NCBI GenBank assembly: GCA_006503535.1 | Contig: QYRS01000001.1 | Location: 248,001 to 312,000 of the forward strand | Direction: 5' to 3' | Length of the DNA: 64,000 bases | Origin: Arthrinium phaeospermum | Taxonomy: Eukaryota > Ascomycota > Sordariomycetes > Amphisphaeriales > Apiosporaceae | In this document: piece after piece, positions 33,871-44,159 of the stretch | Layout of the letters: each line of letters begins with the position of its first letter | Position numbering within the stretch: the stretch's first letter is position 1 | Program-made: the position numbers and the translations under genes | The notes under the pieces: generated by a model | What the model was told of the DNA's origin: nothing | The model's database searches: none | What the model saw: only the letters and a program-made list of their open reading frames with translations

Positions 33871-34613
33871 TTAAGGCATCGAGTCGTACCAGTCGATGAG
33901 TCTATCGACGAGCTCCGCCATGCTCATGTCCGGAGTCTCGTCCAGGATGGTCTCCAGCTGCTCCTTGTAGTAACCGTGGATTTCGGCAATCTCCGTGCGG
34001 TGATCCTCGGCTTCCACTTCCTCCTCCACGTCGGGAAGCTCGAAATCCTGGCCCTCCTCCTCCTCGGGGAGGTTCGAGTCCTCCTCCTCCTCCTCGTCGG
34101 CCGACGACTCCGATTCGGCGAGTGCCTGGTGCTCCTCCTCCCCGGCTGACGACTCTGCCCCGGCGGGGGCCGGACGGGCGGCGTCGTTATCTTGGACGGT
34201 GGCCCCGCCGTGGCGTTGCTGGAGGTGTCGCACCAGCAAGTCGTGCGTCATTAAACCAAGTCCGGCGCGGGAGCAATCCGCCATGTGGCAGACATGGGGC
34301 GTGGTTATGCCGTGCTTGGCGAACTTGTGCGCTACCACGGAGTCGGTGCGGGTGAAAGCTTGGCCGCAGGTGTCGCACGAGAGGTTGTTGCTGTGGACTC
34401 TTTTATGGTTGCTAAGACGGTATGGTAGGTTAGCATATTTCTTAGGCTTCCGAATTGTGTTTAGTTATCGCTTTTGCGTAACTGCATCTCGCTCTCGTAA
34501 AAAAAATTGGAAGGGAGGGTTACTCACCCAAGCGCGCTAGCCGAGGAACACACCTTTGCGCAGACATTGCAGGTGTAAGAAGCGCCGGGAGCGGCAACAG
34601 CGGGTTGGGACAT
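33871..34613 (-). CDS. C2H2 zinc-finger protein 3
   Basis: 208 residues, exons 34528-34613 and 33871-34411. Finger 1 is CNVC-x12-H-x3-H with the family intron inside it (GTGAGT donor). Finger 2 is CDTCGQAFTRTDSVVAH. Finger 3 is CHMADCSRAGLG with HLQQRHGGATVQDN. A very acidic linker (about 60 residues, many Glu runs such as DEEEEEDSN) is followed by a short C-terminal helix (IAEIHGYYKEQLETILDE, then LVDRLIDWYDSMP). This tail differs most from the other members. Intact. Likely a nuclear protein; function unknown. Confidence 0.85.
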
Positions 34614-35949
34614 GATGCCTGTGTTGGACGTCACAGGTGGGATGATGGGTCGGGGTGGAAGGGAAACGGGACCTGGTGTGACGTGCAGGTTGCAGAACTG
34701 AGAGGTTGTTCGCAATTAATGTTGCACACAGATAAGCCCGTGTTCTCGGGCCCGGATCAGTAACAGTGGGTCGGTACGGTAGGTGGGTCCCCGGCCGGCA
34801 CAGGTGGTTTTCGCAAAGTGGGGCGATGCAGTACGGGTGGTCCCCGCTGCTAAGGACCTCCAGCGCGGCAACTGAGTGGGCCCTGTTTTAGCAGGGCGAG
34901 CTGGTACTATAGTGAATGAATTGTTTCCATGGAAGCTGTGATTTCTAACTGTGGGGTCGACTATTTATAAAAAGCTGATTATCTGTGGGGGTAGATTCAG
35001 GAACACGGCACGGCACGCGTGCGGACGTGACTTTTATATCGAGACTCAACAGGCATCTGCCAATGGTGGTGTGTTCTATCAACTAATCACATGACTGATT
35101 GCTGATTGCAAAACAGTTTGTATCAGTGTGCCATTTCTATCGCCAACTGAATTTGGTGTTAAGACCAAACAACCCAAACACCTGTGTGGCATGTCCTCCA
35201 CGGGAAGCGATAGACCTACTATACGAATTTGCGTGGAGGCCTACTACCGTCATCAGATACCAGGCACAGACTTCACTCTATTTTGCGACATACCCGCCTT
35301 CATAATTGTAATTGAACAATCTTCATACTTCATGAGGACTTACTAGTGCCGGCAATTGCGGTACAATAAATAGATTACGATACTGTTACATCAACCTCAC
35401 TTACACGAAGTATGGGAACCGATTGCGGTTTCACTCATGCTTGACCGATAAATCGACCTGGGAAAACGAAGATGAAAGTCAACCGGATCCAAATTCTAGA
35501 TGTAGCAGTCACTATTGTGCACGCAGTCATCTCCTGGGATGATTCACTTAGAGGCTTTCCCAAGGGCTTGCATATTTGTTCGGCAACATTCCGGCGGGTG
35601 GTTCAACAATGCCCACTCAATCATCAAACCCATCATATCTGATGCGAATGATGACGAAGATTAAAAACACTAGATTGATCCGAGATGAGAGCACTAGGAG
35701 AGGTACTTAGCCAGTCAAGAAGATCATTTCCGATTTGTTTGTTTGTACCATTTGCGAAATATCACTGGGAGTGGCTGAATAACCTCCAGACCACCCGAAC
35801 AGTGTCTAGGAAAAAGTCATGTTCGAACACGAGAAAGATTGCATAAACTTCGCCATCCTCCTTCTCTCGAAACCTCGCTCATATCTCATAACCCCATGAC
35901 CGCATCGCATCCAACCTCCCCTGCATAAGCCCAACTCACCGTCCCCCCA
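34614..35949. other. 1.3-kb intergenic region, no gene seen
   Basis: Promoter of C2H2 gene 3 and 3' flank of the epoxide hydrolase. Open frames are short and unrecognised. Confidence 0.5.
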
Positions 35950-37293
35950 TCAAAGCTTACTCCCCGCCCCCCTACCAACCGCCCCCGCCGCGGGCCCGTT
36001 CCTCCCAAACATCTCGCGCAGGTCGCCCGCGATGGCCTCGGGCCTTTCCCAGGCCGGGAAGTGCCCGCCGCCGGGGTGTGTCCGCTCGAAGACGACGCGC
36101 CCGCCCGTGCGGGTCCAGACGCTGGGCCGCACGATGACGTCCTTGGGGAAGTGCGAGTAGCCCACCACGACGGGCTGCCAGTCCATCATCTGCTCTTGGG
36201 TCATCTGGTTTGGCCGGGTGGCCTCGCCTCGGTTGACGCGGGCGAACTCGTAGTAGATGCGCACGCTGGCGGCGGGGCCGGCGGTGCTGAACCTGGAAGG
36301 CAGACAGTTAGAACTAATGCAAGCCATGGAAGTCAAGACAGAAATCTGAAAGGGTGAAAGAATGGTGTCGCAAGATAGGGTTACGTACCAGTAGATGCTG
36401 ATCCATGTGAGAATCTCATCATCAGTCCAAGGATAATCATCCGTCCAATCATGCAACTTCTCATAGATCCAACTCAGCAGCGCCACCGGACTATCCGACA
36501 ACCCATACCCAATCGTCTGCGGCTTGGTCGAGTGCATAGCCCCGTACCCGCTCCCCTCCTTCAAGAACCAAGCCGACCGCGCAAACCCGTCGCGCTCGTG
36601 CTTGCTATACGGCCGGACGCCGTGCTCGAGCGCCAGCACCGGGTGCTTGAGCCAAGTTGGCTGCCGCGCCACGTCCAGATTCAAATGCGTCGCCTTCACG
36701 TGCTGCGGGTAGTGGTGCGACAGCGCCCGGCTGATGAACCAGCCCCAGTCCCCGCCCTGGGTCGCGTACCGGTCGTAGCCCAGCCGCATCATCAGTTTGT
36801 TGAGCACCTCGGCGTACTGATCAATCGAAAACCCCCGCCGGCCCACCCCCGACGAGAAGCCGTAGTTGGGCAGCGAAGGCGCCACCACGTGGAACTTGGG
36901 CCCCTCGCCTCCATCTTGCTCCTGGGCCAGGGCGTCGATCAGCTTGCTTCCCTCGTAGACGCTCCCCGGCCAGCCGTGGATGAAGAGCAGCGGGATGGCG
37001 TCCGGGTCCCCGCTGCGACGGTGGATGAAGTGCAGGTTGACCGGCTCGAAGCCCTCGGCCGCGACGTCGGTGGTGAACTGCGGGAACCGGTTCAGCCGGG
37101 CCTCGGCCGCGCGCCAGTCGAAGGTCGTCTGCCAGTGCTTGGCCAGGCGCTGGATGTCGGCGAGCGGGGCGCCGAGGTCCCACTCGGCGGCCTCGAGCTC
37201 GTCGGGGAAGCGGGCGCGGGCCAGCCGGACTTGGAGGTCGGCCAGGTCGGCTTCGGGCACGGCGATTTCATAGGGTTTGATGTCTTCGTCCAT
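35950..37293 (-). CDS. Epoxide hydrolase (alpha/beta fold, EHN type)
   Basis: Hydrolyses epoxides to diols, as in microsomal-type epoxide hydrolases. 415 residues, exons 36389-37293 and 35950-36292; the intron is a multiple of three and also reads open, but GTACGT/TTCCAG and the restored IYWFSTAGPAASVRIYYE show it is spliced. The N-terminal EHN region covers about residues 1-110. HGWPGS forms the oxyanion motif, GGDWGWFI carries the nucleophilic Asp, and GGHFPAWERPE the catalytic His. No signal peptide or N-terminal anchor, so probably cytosolic. Located 480 bases from a convergent-side Zn2Cys6 gene and 2.6 kb from a dehydrogenase, with which it may share a pathway. Confidence 0.92.
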   Translation of the reverse strand: MDEDIKPYEIAVPEADLADLQVRLARARFPDELEAAEWDLGAPLADIQRLAKHWQTTFDWRAAEARLNRFPQFTTDVAAEGFEPVNLHFIHRRSGDPDAIPLLFIHGWPGSVYEGSKLIDALAQEQDGGEGPKFHVVAPSLPNYGFSSGVGRRGFSIDQYAEVLNKLMMRLGYDRYATQGGDWGWFISRALSHHYPQHVKATHLNLDVARQPTWLKHPVLALEHGVRPYSKHERDGFARSAWFLKEGSGYGAMHSTKPQTIGYGLSDSPVALLSWIYEKLHDWTDDYPWTDDEILTWISIYWYVTLSCDTILSPFQISVLTSMACISSNCLPSRFSTAGPAASVRIYYEFARVNRGEATRPNQMTQEQMMDWQPVVVGYSHFPKDVIVRPSVWTRTGGRVVFERTHPGGGHFPAWERPEAIAGDLREMFGRNGPAAGAVGRGAGSKL

Positions 37294-37772
37294 TGTTTTT
37301 AGGTTGCTTTCTCGGAGGTATGAATTGAATCGGTGTTTCGAGGGGAGATATTAGGAGGGACGTTTACTTTCCTGCGACATTAAGGTGAGAGCAAGAGGGT
37401 GAAATGAGGCTCCGGGTGGTGGCACGTCCCCACTTCTTATGCAGCGTCGGCGTCGTCATCAAGGCGGAGGCGCCATGCGCAGCCTCGGTAACACCAAAAG
37501 TCCCGACAGACTCCCTTGCTTTGACCAACCAACCAGCGTTTCACCCTTTGTCGATCGTGGCACTTAGGACTGATGTGGACCATTTCTACCCCAGATTTTG
37601 GCATCGATCGTGCAAATCCCGGCCAACTGTTCGACGCCACATTTGTTCACAGATCCCTGCAAGTCCATGTAACAAATGCATAGGACTTGGTTCCAGGGAC
37701 TGATGCAATGATCCTCATCCATTCCCCAGAAAACTCGGTAAAATGTATATTAAATGCAGAATATCATTACAA
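37294..37772. other. Spacer between epoxide hydrolase and Zn2Cys6 gene
   Basis: Promoter of the epoxide hydrolase gene and 3' flank of the regulator gene. Nothing else seen. Confidence 0.5.
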
Positions 37773-39242
37773 TCAGATGCTAACGATATCACCCCGTTCC
37801 ACCAACGGACTCCCCAGCCTACCCCCCACCCCATCCCCATGCCACCGCGCCATCCGCTCCAACCCCCACGTCATCCCGAGCAGAGCATGCCCGAACTCGT
37901 CGACCTGACTCGGCCTTACCGACTCCATCATCCGTAGCTGCTCGAAAATGGGCACGAACAACACGTCCTCCCCCCTTCTCTGCCCCGCGGACCAAGCCCA
38001 CGCCGTCTCCGCCTCCCACAGCCCCGCGCGCATGGTGAACGCGACGCTGCCTGGGCACTTCGACCAGCCGTGCTTGATGTAGTGGTAGACCTCCATCATC
38101 AGGTTCGATATCAGCCAGGTCCGCCGGATGCTCTCGGTCAGGATCCAGAGCTTCCAGGTCACGACCGCCGCGTCCAGCGACACGATGCCGTCGAACGGGA
38201 TCGACTGGTTCAGCGGGCTCGTCGACGCGTCGCCCCCCGGCGTCGGCGCGACGGACCGCCGCGTCTGCGTCCACAGGTCCCTCGTCCAGGCGGTCAGGGT
38301 GGGGATGTCGGCCTCGGCGCGGGCGCGCATCCGGATGTCGCCGTCGAAGAGGCGGATTATTTGGTAGGCTACCAGGGCCTGGACGCGGGATAGACGGCTG
38401 AACAGGTCGCGGGCCTGCGAGCCGGAGCCGGCGGAGGAGGAGGAGAGGTCCTCTCGCAGTTGGTCCTCGAAGAGTTGCGTCACCCTGTCGTCGACGAGCT
38501 GGAAGATGCTGTTCTGGTTGGCGGAACCCCGGGCGAGGAAGTACAGGGCCATGGTGCTGTAGGCGTCTTGCACGCACCGCGGCATCTTGGTGTGGTACAA
38601 TTGCCGATGATGCAGGGGGCTGTGGCCGTCGGTGACCCACTCCCGCAGCCAGTTTTTCACCGTGTCGACGAGGTGCAGCATCTGATCCACCATGTGGTTG
38701 GTGGGAAGGTCCAGCAAGATGCCGTCGGGGGCAGTCTTCTGGTGCACGAACGAGGCCTGGGCAAGGAACCAGTCGACCTCCGGCCCGTCCGTAGCTGCCG
38801 GGATGTTGGCGACTACCATGCTCTGGTCCGCAGGGGAGGGGTCTACGGCAGAGCCCAGATCAGGACCATCAGCACCAGCACCGGCATCAGCATCAGCATC
38901 AGCTGACACCGTGTCATGCCCCCTAGACGACGCTGTCGTCATTGTATGTGGTGCTACACCTCCCGACAGCTGCTCGACTTCCAGGCTCGTCACCTCGAAA
39001 TCCAAAAGCATCGACGCCTCGGTAGATGCCGACGCAGATGCAGCTGGAGCCTCGGGCTCGAGATTAGGCCGAGGCGGCGGATAAGCACAAGGAATGCGTT
39101 TCGCCGCACATCGGCGGCAGGACGGGACCTGCTTGGTGCACTGGCGTTTCGCCTTGGTGCAAGCGACGCAGGCCCGCCTCCAGATCATTGGCGGATTGGC
39201 CCCCGCCGACCCCGACGATTGCAGTGGGGCCTCGCTCGCCAT
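37773..39242 (-). CDS. Zn2Cys6 transcription factor
   Basis: 489 residues in a single exon, which is unusual for this class. The zinc cluster is Cys25, 28, 35, 42, 45 and 52 (CVACTKAKRQCTKQVPSCRRCAAKRIPC minus flanks), followed by a proline-rich and Ala/Ser/Asp-rich linker with a repeated Asp-Ala stretch (residues about 105-125). The rest is helical, with MALYFLARGSANQNSI in the expected regulatory region and no fungal-specific domain I can name with certainty. The family architecture resembles pathway-specific regulators of small metabolic clusters. It sits between an epoxide hydrolase and a divergently transcribed short-chain dehydrogenase, which makes these its best candidate targets. Confidence 0.85.
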   Translation of the reverse strand: MASEAPLQSSGSAGANPPMIWRRACVACTKAKRQCTKQVPSCRRCAAKRIPCAYPPPRPNLEPEAPAASASASTEASMLLDFEVTSLEVEQLSGGVAPHTMTTASSRGHDTVSADADADAGAGADGPDLGSAVDPSPADQSMVVANIPAATDGPEVDWFLAQASFVHQKTAPDGILLDLPTNHMVDQMLHLVDTVKNWLREWVTDGHSPLHHRQLYHTKMPRCVQDAYSTMALYFLARGSANQNSIFQLVDDRVTQLFEDQLREDLSSSSAGSGSQARDLFSRLSRVQALVAYQIIRLFDGDIRMRARAEADIPTLTAWTRDLWTQTRRSVAPTPGGDASTSPLNQSIPFDGIVSLDAAVVTWKLWILTESIRRTWLISNLMMEVYHYIKHGWSKCPGSVAFTMRAGLWEAETAWAWSAGQRRGEDVLFVPIFEQLRMMESVRPSQVDEFGHALLGMTWGLERMARWHGDGVGGRLGSPLVERGDIVSI

Positions 39243-39897
39243 GCCGAGTTTGAGGTGCTAGCTATCAGAGTACGGGGATAAAGCACGGGGATAAAGGCAA
39301 GCAAGACGCGAGAAAGCCGTTGGAGTAGTGCGAATCCCTGTAAAGTACGAGCGAGTGGGCTGGCGGGAGAGAAGCGCGCATAGACAAAGGAGCGAATGGC
39401 GTAAGACGGGGCAATGAGGCGTTTGTCAGCGGCCGCTGAATAATCGTGGCACGGAGAATAGTGGGACGGTCTAGGCAGCTTCTGGTTACGGTATAAGCCC
39501 GCAAGCCAAAGCCCCATTCTTCTCCGCAGGTGTGAGTGGGAAAGTATGGGGCCGCTTGGCACGGATATCTCCTTCTTTGCGTTAGTCTTGCGGGAAGATG
39601 CACGACGGCGAGCTCGATTTGGCGGGAAGATGCGGATTTATCATCACGCATTTGGAGTTGGAGTCAATCCGCGGAGGATTATGCAGTACAAACGTCAGGA
39701 TAAACGGTCTGGTCCACAGCCAGATCTCGCTTTCGGAAACCAGACTGCATCTGCCTACATATATAAACGTCCCATGTGTCTCAAGAAGTTCTGAGTTGGG
39801 ATATAACTTTAACACAAGGAATACCATCGACACAGACATTTGCTTAGTATTACTACGAAATTGACCCTACCCCATTCCTACTCGAAAAACCGTCAAC
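39243..39897. other. Divergent promoter region, regulator/dehydrogenase
   Basis: 655 bases between the Zn2Cys6 gene (minus) and the dehydrogenase gene (plus). No gene seen. Confidence 0.5.
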
Positions 39898-41028
39898 ATG
39901 GCCGAGCACCTCAACTTCAGCATCACCAAGGCCTTCCACAAGAAACCCTACCCCTCCATCTCCCCCCAGCGGTCCGAGCTCTCCCAGGCCGGCAAGAGCG
40001 TCCTCGTCACCGGCGGCGGCGGCGGCATCGGCTACCACATCGCCAAGGCCTTCCTCCAGGCCTCGGCCGCCGCCGTCGTCATCGTCGGCCGCCGCGAAGA
40101 GGTCCTGAAGAATGCGGCCGCAGAGCTCGCCAAAGAGTACCCCGACTCCCGGGTGGAGTGGCAGCAGTGCGACATCGCCGCGGGCGCGGATGTCGAGAGG
40201 GTGTGGAAGACGCTCCAGGCGCAGGGAACCGTCATCGACGTCTTGATCCTGAACGCGACCGTGGTGCCCAAGATGGAACCGCTTCTCGACCTCGGCGTCG
40301 ACGATCTCAAGGATAGTTACAACGTCAACATATTTGGCAACCTGGACATGACGCAGCACTTCTACCGACAGGAGGGATCCCGCGCGGGCGTGACCAAGGT
40401 AAGGAAGGAAGGACCCCCTGTCCCCGGTCCTGCAGAAAAGGTGGTGGTTGATAGATGGCAAGATGCTAATTTGTGTACGTTGCTTTCTAGTACGTGGTAA
40501 ACGTCTCGACCGTGTCGGCCCACAACTTCGAGACCTCCACCTTCATGCCGGCCTACGGGCTGTCCAAGAACGCCGGCACGCTGGCCATGCAGCTCATCGC
40601 CCGCGACACCAAGCCCGACGTGATGCAGATTGTCAGCTTCAACCCCGGCCCCGTGTATACGCCGGGCGCGCAGTCTGTCGGTGTCTCGGAGGACAGTTTC
40701 GACTTCAACGATGGTAAGCGGCTCTCTACTCTGTTGTGTCTCGGCTTTGTTTTTCCCTCTCTTTTCTTTCCCTGATTCTTTACTTTTCTTTTTCTTGCTT
40801 TTTCCTCTACCACTTTTCCCACATGAAAGTCGAGGAGGGCTCTAACATGATTGTGCAGCCGACCTTTCGGGCCAGTTCGCGGTCTGGGCCGCCTCCCCCG
40901 AGGCCGCCTTCCTGCATGGCCGCTTCGTGTGGAACGAGTGGGACGTCGACGAGATGAAGAGTGGTGAATTGAGGAAGAAGATTGACGACAACCCAACTTT
41001 CCTCCAGGTCGGGATCCACGGCATCTAA
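39898..41028 (+). CDS. Short-chain dehydrogenase/reductase
   Basis: NAD(P)-dependent oxidoreductase of 297 residues, exons 39898-40398, 40491-40713 and 40859-41028. The cofactor motif is TGGGGGIG (family TGxxxGxG) near residue 40, followed by VIVGRREE, whose Arg pair suggests NADPH preference. VSTVSA supplies the catalytic Ser region, and YGLSK (Tyr189, Lys193) is the catalytic YxxxK. NVNIFGNL is the conserved Asn motif. The C-terminal exon (FAVWAASPEAAFLHGRFVWNEWDVDE) is a pattern common in fungal SDRs near secondary-metabolism genes. Substrate unknown. It shares a divergent promoter with a Zn2Cys6 gene. Confidence 0.92.
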
Positions 41029-41818
41029 AAGGAGGTGGCATGCCTCTGCGGCGCAGCGTCCTATGGGGCTCTTCTGCGGCACAGCGAAAATTTGTTCTTT
41101 CCAGTTTTGCATCTCCTCTTAAAACTAAAACGGTTGATGGAGAGCATGGTCATACCTTTCGTTTGTGGCTGGCATGTGCATTGCGATGATGTTTTTACTG
41201 CTGCTATTCCCCAGAAGCATTGTTAGCAGAATGATAAAGGACAGAGGATACAAGCATCCAGTATTGAACGTTGGGCGGCCACGACTTAATACCATACTTA
41301 ATCTTGGCGCTGTCTATTGCTTACTAGTATATGGGGCAATTTGTGGTAGCGAAGCCCTAGCGTCAAGTAACCGTCGTCTATTTCTGGTCTGTGAGGATCC
41401 CGAGACCCCACCCGATCGGTTCGGGCTCCACAGATTGGGCTGCGCCGCCCAGCCACCATCTCCGAAAGCGGCTGTAAATTGGTGCTTAGTCGCCGCCTGG
41501 AGGCAGTGGTGGTTGCCGAGCTTCCGAGTCGCCCATCACGTCAGCCCTGCTGGTTCTGGCTGTGCCGCCCATAACCAGGGACCTGGATTCGGTGTTTCGC
41601 CAATCAGGTGCCTGGGACGACCGGTATGACGGCATGCTCCGTTGGCCGGGTGGGCCGTCTACACGATGGATACAGTCCACAGCCACTGTTCCTTTTGCGA
41701 GTTGGCAAGAGTCGAATGATTTAAATAGGACTTGCTAGCCAGGCAATTCCCATGTCCTGAGAACCCCAAATTCAATTATCGATTTCACGGTCTCCTTTCG
41801 AGAGACAAGACTTCCAAG
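41029..41818. other. Intergenic, no gene seen
   Basis: 790 bases between the dehydrogenase and the surface-protein gene. No gene recognised. Confidence 0.5.
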
Positions 41819-42920
41819 ATGGTCCAATCCACTTCCACGAGCAACATGCTCCTCTTTTTGACGGCATTGCTTTCAGCTAAGCCCGCCTTGTCGGAAAGAT
41901 ACACGCCTGTAGATTATGCAGGCATCTACAATCTCTCGAGCGGCGTGTCCAACACCACGGCTTCGCTCTACGCGCAGGCCGCCGCCAACCCCAACGCCAC
42001 CCGCTCCATCAAGCTCCACCCGTTTGACTGGTACCAAGGCAACAACCCAGATTACTACCGGAATATCGAGTGGGAATGGCGTAAGTAATACGGTGCATCC
42101 AACCCGACCACGGTGGTTGAAAATGCTAACGGACATAAACACAGGCGTCAACGTCTCCGACTTTGCCGCGACTGACGCGAACGAAAAGGGGCCAGACGGC
42201 AACCCCCTCGTCGACCCGCACGTGGAACTGACCACGTACGACTTCAGCTGGTCCGGCGGCAAGAACCTGTCGGACCAGATCCGGAGCGAGGACCCCGTCT
42301 GCATAACAGTAGCCATGTCGCGCGAGTGGCCCGCCAACGTGACGAACCGGTACGCCGACGGCAACACCGACGACGCCAGCTGCGACACCGTGCTGGGCGA
42401 AGAATGCCGCCGCGCCATCGAGAAGCAAGGCATGTCCGGCTCCTCGTCCTCCAACAAGTGCCAGAGCCCGACGAAGAGCTGGAACGAGCTGCCCGAGTGC
42501 GCCGACAGCTTCGGCTACGCCTTCAACCTGACCGGGACCGCGGGCTACGTCTCGTACGACCTCAACGGCGCCAACGGCACGCGGCCCAACCCGGACCGCC
42601 GCAACGGCACGCTCCTGCCCGGCGGCGCGCCCAACCCCGTCAGCGGCACGGGCTTCTACGCCTTCAACTCGGCCCCGCGCAACGCCACCAACGAGACGGA
42701 ATACTACGAGGCCACCAACGCGCTGCACGTCGTCATGGTCAACACCATGCTGCCCATCACCAACGGCGCCATGGGCAAGGCGCGGCTGATGTGCATGCGC
42801 GTCAACACGACCAAGATCGAGTGGGAGGACCCGGAGAGCTCGGCCGTGCACGGGGCGGGGGTCAGCGCTTTTGCTACGGCGCTGGTGGGGGCGACGATGA
42901 TGTTGACATGGATTCTGTAG
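41819..42920 (+). CDS. Secreted, N-glycosylated, probably GPI-anchored protein
   Basis: 345 residues, exons 41819-42080 and 42145-42920. An N-terminal hydrophobic stretch (NMLLFLTALLSAKPALS) looks like a signal peptide and the last 20 residues (VSAFATALVGATMMLTWIL) like a GPI-attachment tail, preceded by small residues (SSAVHGAG). There are about ten N-x-S/T sequons (e.g. NLS, NTT, NAT, NVS, NLT, NGT), pointing to a heavily glycosylated cell-surface protein. Six or so cysteines lie in the middle third. I do not recognise a domain. The intron (GTAAGT to ACACAG) splits an Arg codon. Confidence 0.78.
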
Positions 42921-43163
42921 ACAAAGCAGGCAAGAGCTTTGGATGAGTCGTTTTTGTTTATTACATATGCTGGATACACGATATTATGAGTCCGTCAAGG
43001 AACAGCCTGATAGATGCATGTACATAAGAATACCCCTAACGCAAGAAAACAACCACCAACTTACCACGCAACAGCCCAGTCCTGGTATATCACCCATCCG
43101 AGTACAACAGACAACAAGAGTGACCCAGTTGCCGTTAGGATGAATTACTAAAGACACATGACA

Positions 43164-43751
43164 TTACCATCTTAACCTAAGTCCTACCTCTGTGATGCAG
43201 ACAACTTGTATTCCATACCATGGAAGCCAATTCTTCCAGTTATTCCTTTCGTCATACCAGGCGTGTCGGATTGTTTCCCAATGGACATGCGGCTCCGCTG
43301 AGTTGTCGAGGAAGACTGGGATCGTATACGCACACTGCTCCCGTCCCCAGCATAAAAGCAAGGTAGACTTCTCCGGCTTGGTCAATGGTTCCAGATACTC
43401 GCTGATTTGTTTTACGCACGCATGATGGTCTATAACGCTCTGCAGCTTATACGAGATATGCGAGTCTTGGCTACCGTCGCGGTCTTCCTCCGTATCCCGA
43501 CAATTTGTCACAGAAGCGATGCCATCTGTGGCTTCCGCCATATCCCGATTCTGGCGTGTTGCTGAATTTCGCCTAGGCTGACTAGGCGTACGTGGATTGG
43601 GATGGGATGGTCCGCGGAAATTAGGTTTCGTGGTCCGTTGTTGTGCGAAAGGTTTGTGTAGTCGGGTCGGCGAGATATACTGGCTTTCGAGATTACCACC
43701 GACTTCTCTGCCTAGCTGGTATACCAGTCGAGGGAACTCTGGTATGGACAT
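43164..43751 (-). CDS. Uncharacterised fungal protein
   Basis: 195 residues, single open frame. The first half is Pro/Arg/Asn-rich and low in complexity; the second half looks folded: VIDHHACVKQISEYLEPL, STLLLCWGREQCAYTIPVFLD, and a C-terminal W-x-x-WY pattern (WETIRHAWYDERNNWKNW, LPWYGIQVV). This end resembles small unannotated proteins seen in many Sordariomycetes, but I cannot name a family. The start is uncertain; an in-frame ATG (MAEATDG) occurs about 70 codons in and may be the real one. A GTAGGA donor near the end could remove the last few codons. Confidence 0.5.
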   Translation of the reverse strand: MSIPEFPRLVYQLGREVGGNLESQYISPTRLHKPFAQQRTTKPNFRGPSHPNPRTPSQPRRNSATRQNRDMAEATDGIASVTNCRDTEEDRDGSQDSHISYKLQSVIDHHACVKQISEYLEPLTKPEKSTLLLCWGREQCAYTIPVFLDNSAEPHVHWETIRHAWYDERNNWKNWLPWYGIQVVCITEVGLRLRW

Positions 43752-44159
43752 ACTTGCTCAACCGCTTGATGGCTGCAGGGAGTGGCGAATGTTCTGTCAG
43801 AGTAGACTTTGGGCGATCAATACGAACATTACACAGGTGAATGGTGCGGGGCTTGCATGAGATGCGAGCTGAGGGCGCAAGGAGTCATAGCCCCTCATTG
43901 GGTCAGTGTTGCATTTGTCAGCTGTGAGTGCACTTGAATACATGCCTCGACGTACATGAGCACCAATGAACTGGTTTGTCCTCAGGTACCCAACTCTTTG
44001 GTAAATAACCACGTGTTTGTGCTCGGTCCAATTCAATTCCATCCCTCGCCTCATAAAACAGTTCCTACATCCATAATTAATCCTCATCAAGCACACCTCT
44101 CAATCCGTGTGTGGTAACCAATTACCACCATCACAACGCAAAACTGACATATTCTCGAC
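43752..44159. other. Divergent promoter region
   Basis: 408 bases between the unknown protein gene (minus) and the isochorismatase-like gene (plus). No gene seen. Confidence 0.45.

Noticed and set aside
36293..36388. Epoxide hydrolase read without an intron, since the frame stays open
   Set aside because: The 96-base segment has proper GTACGT and TTCCAG ends, and its translation breaks a conserved block that is restored by splicing.
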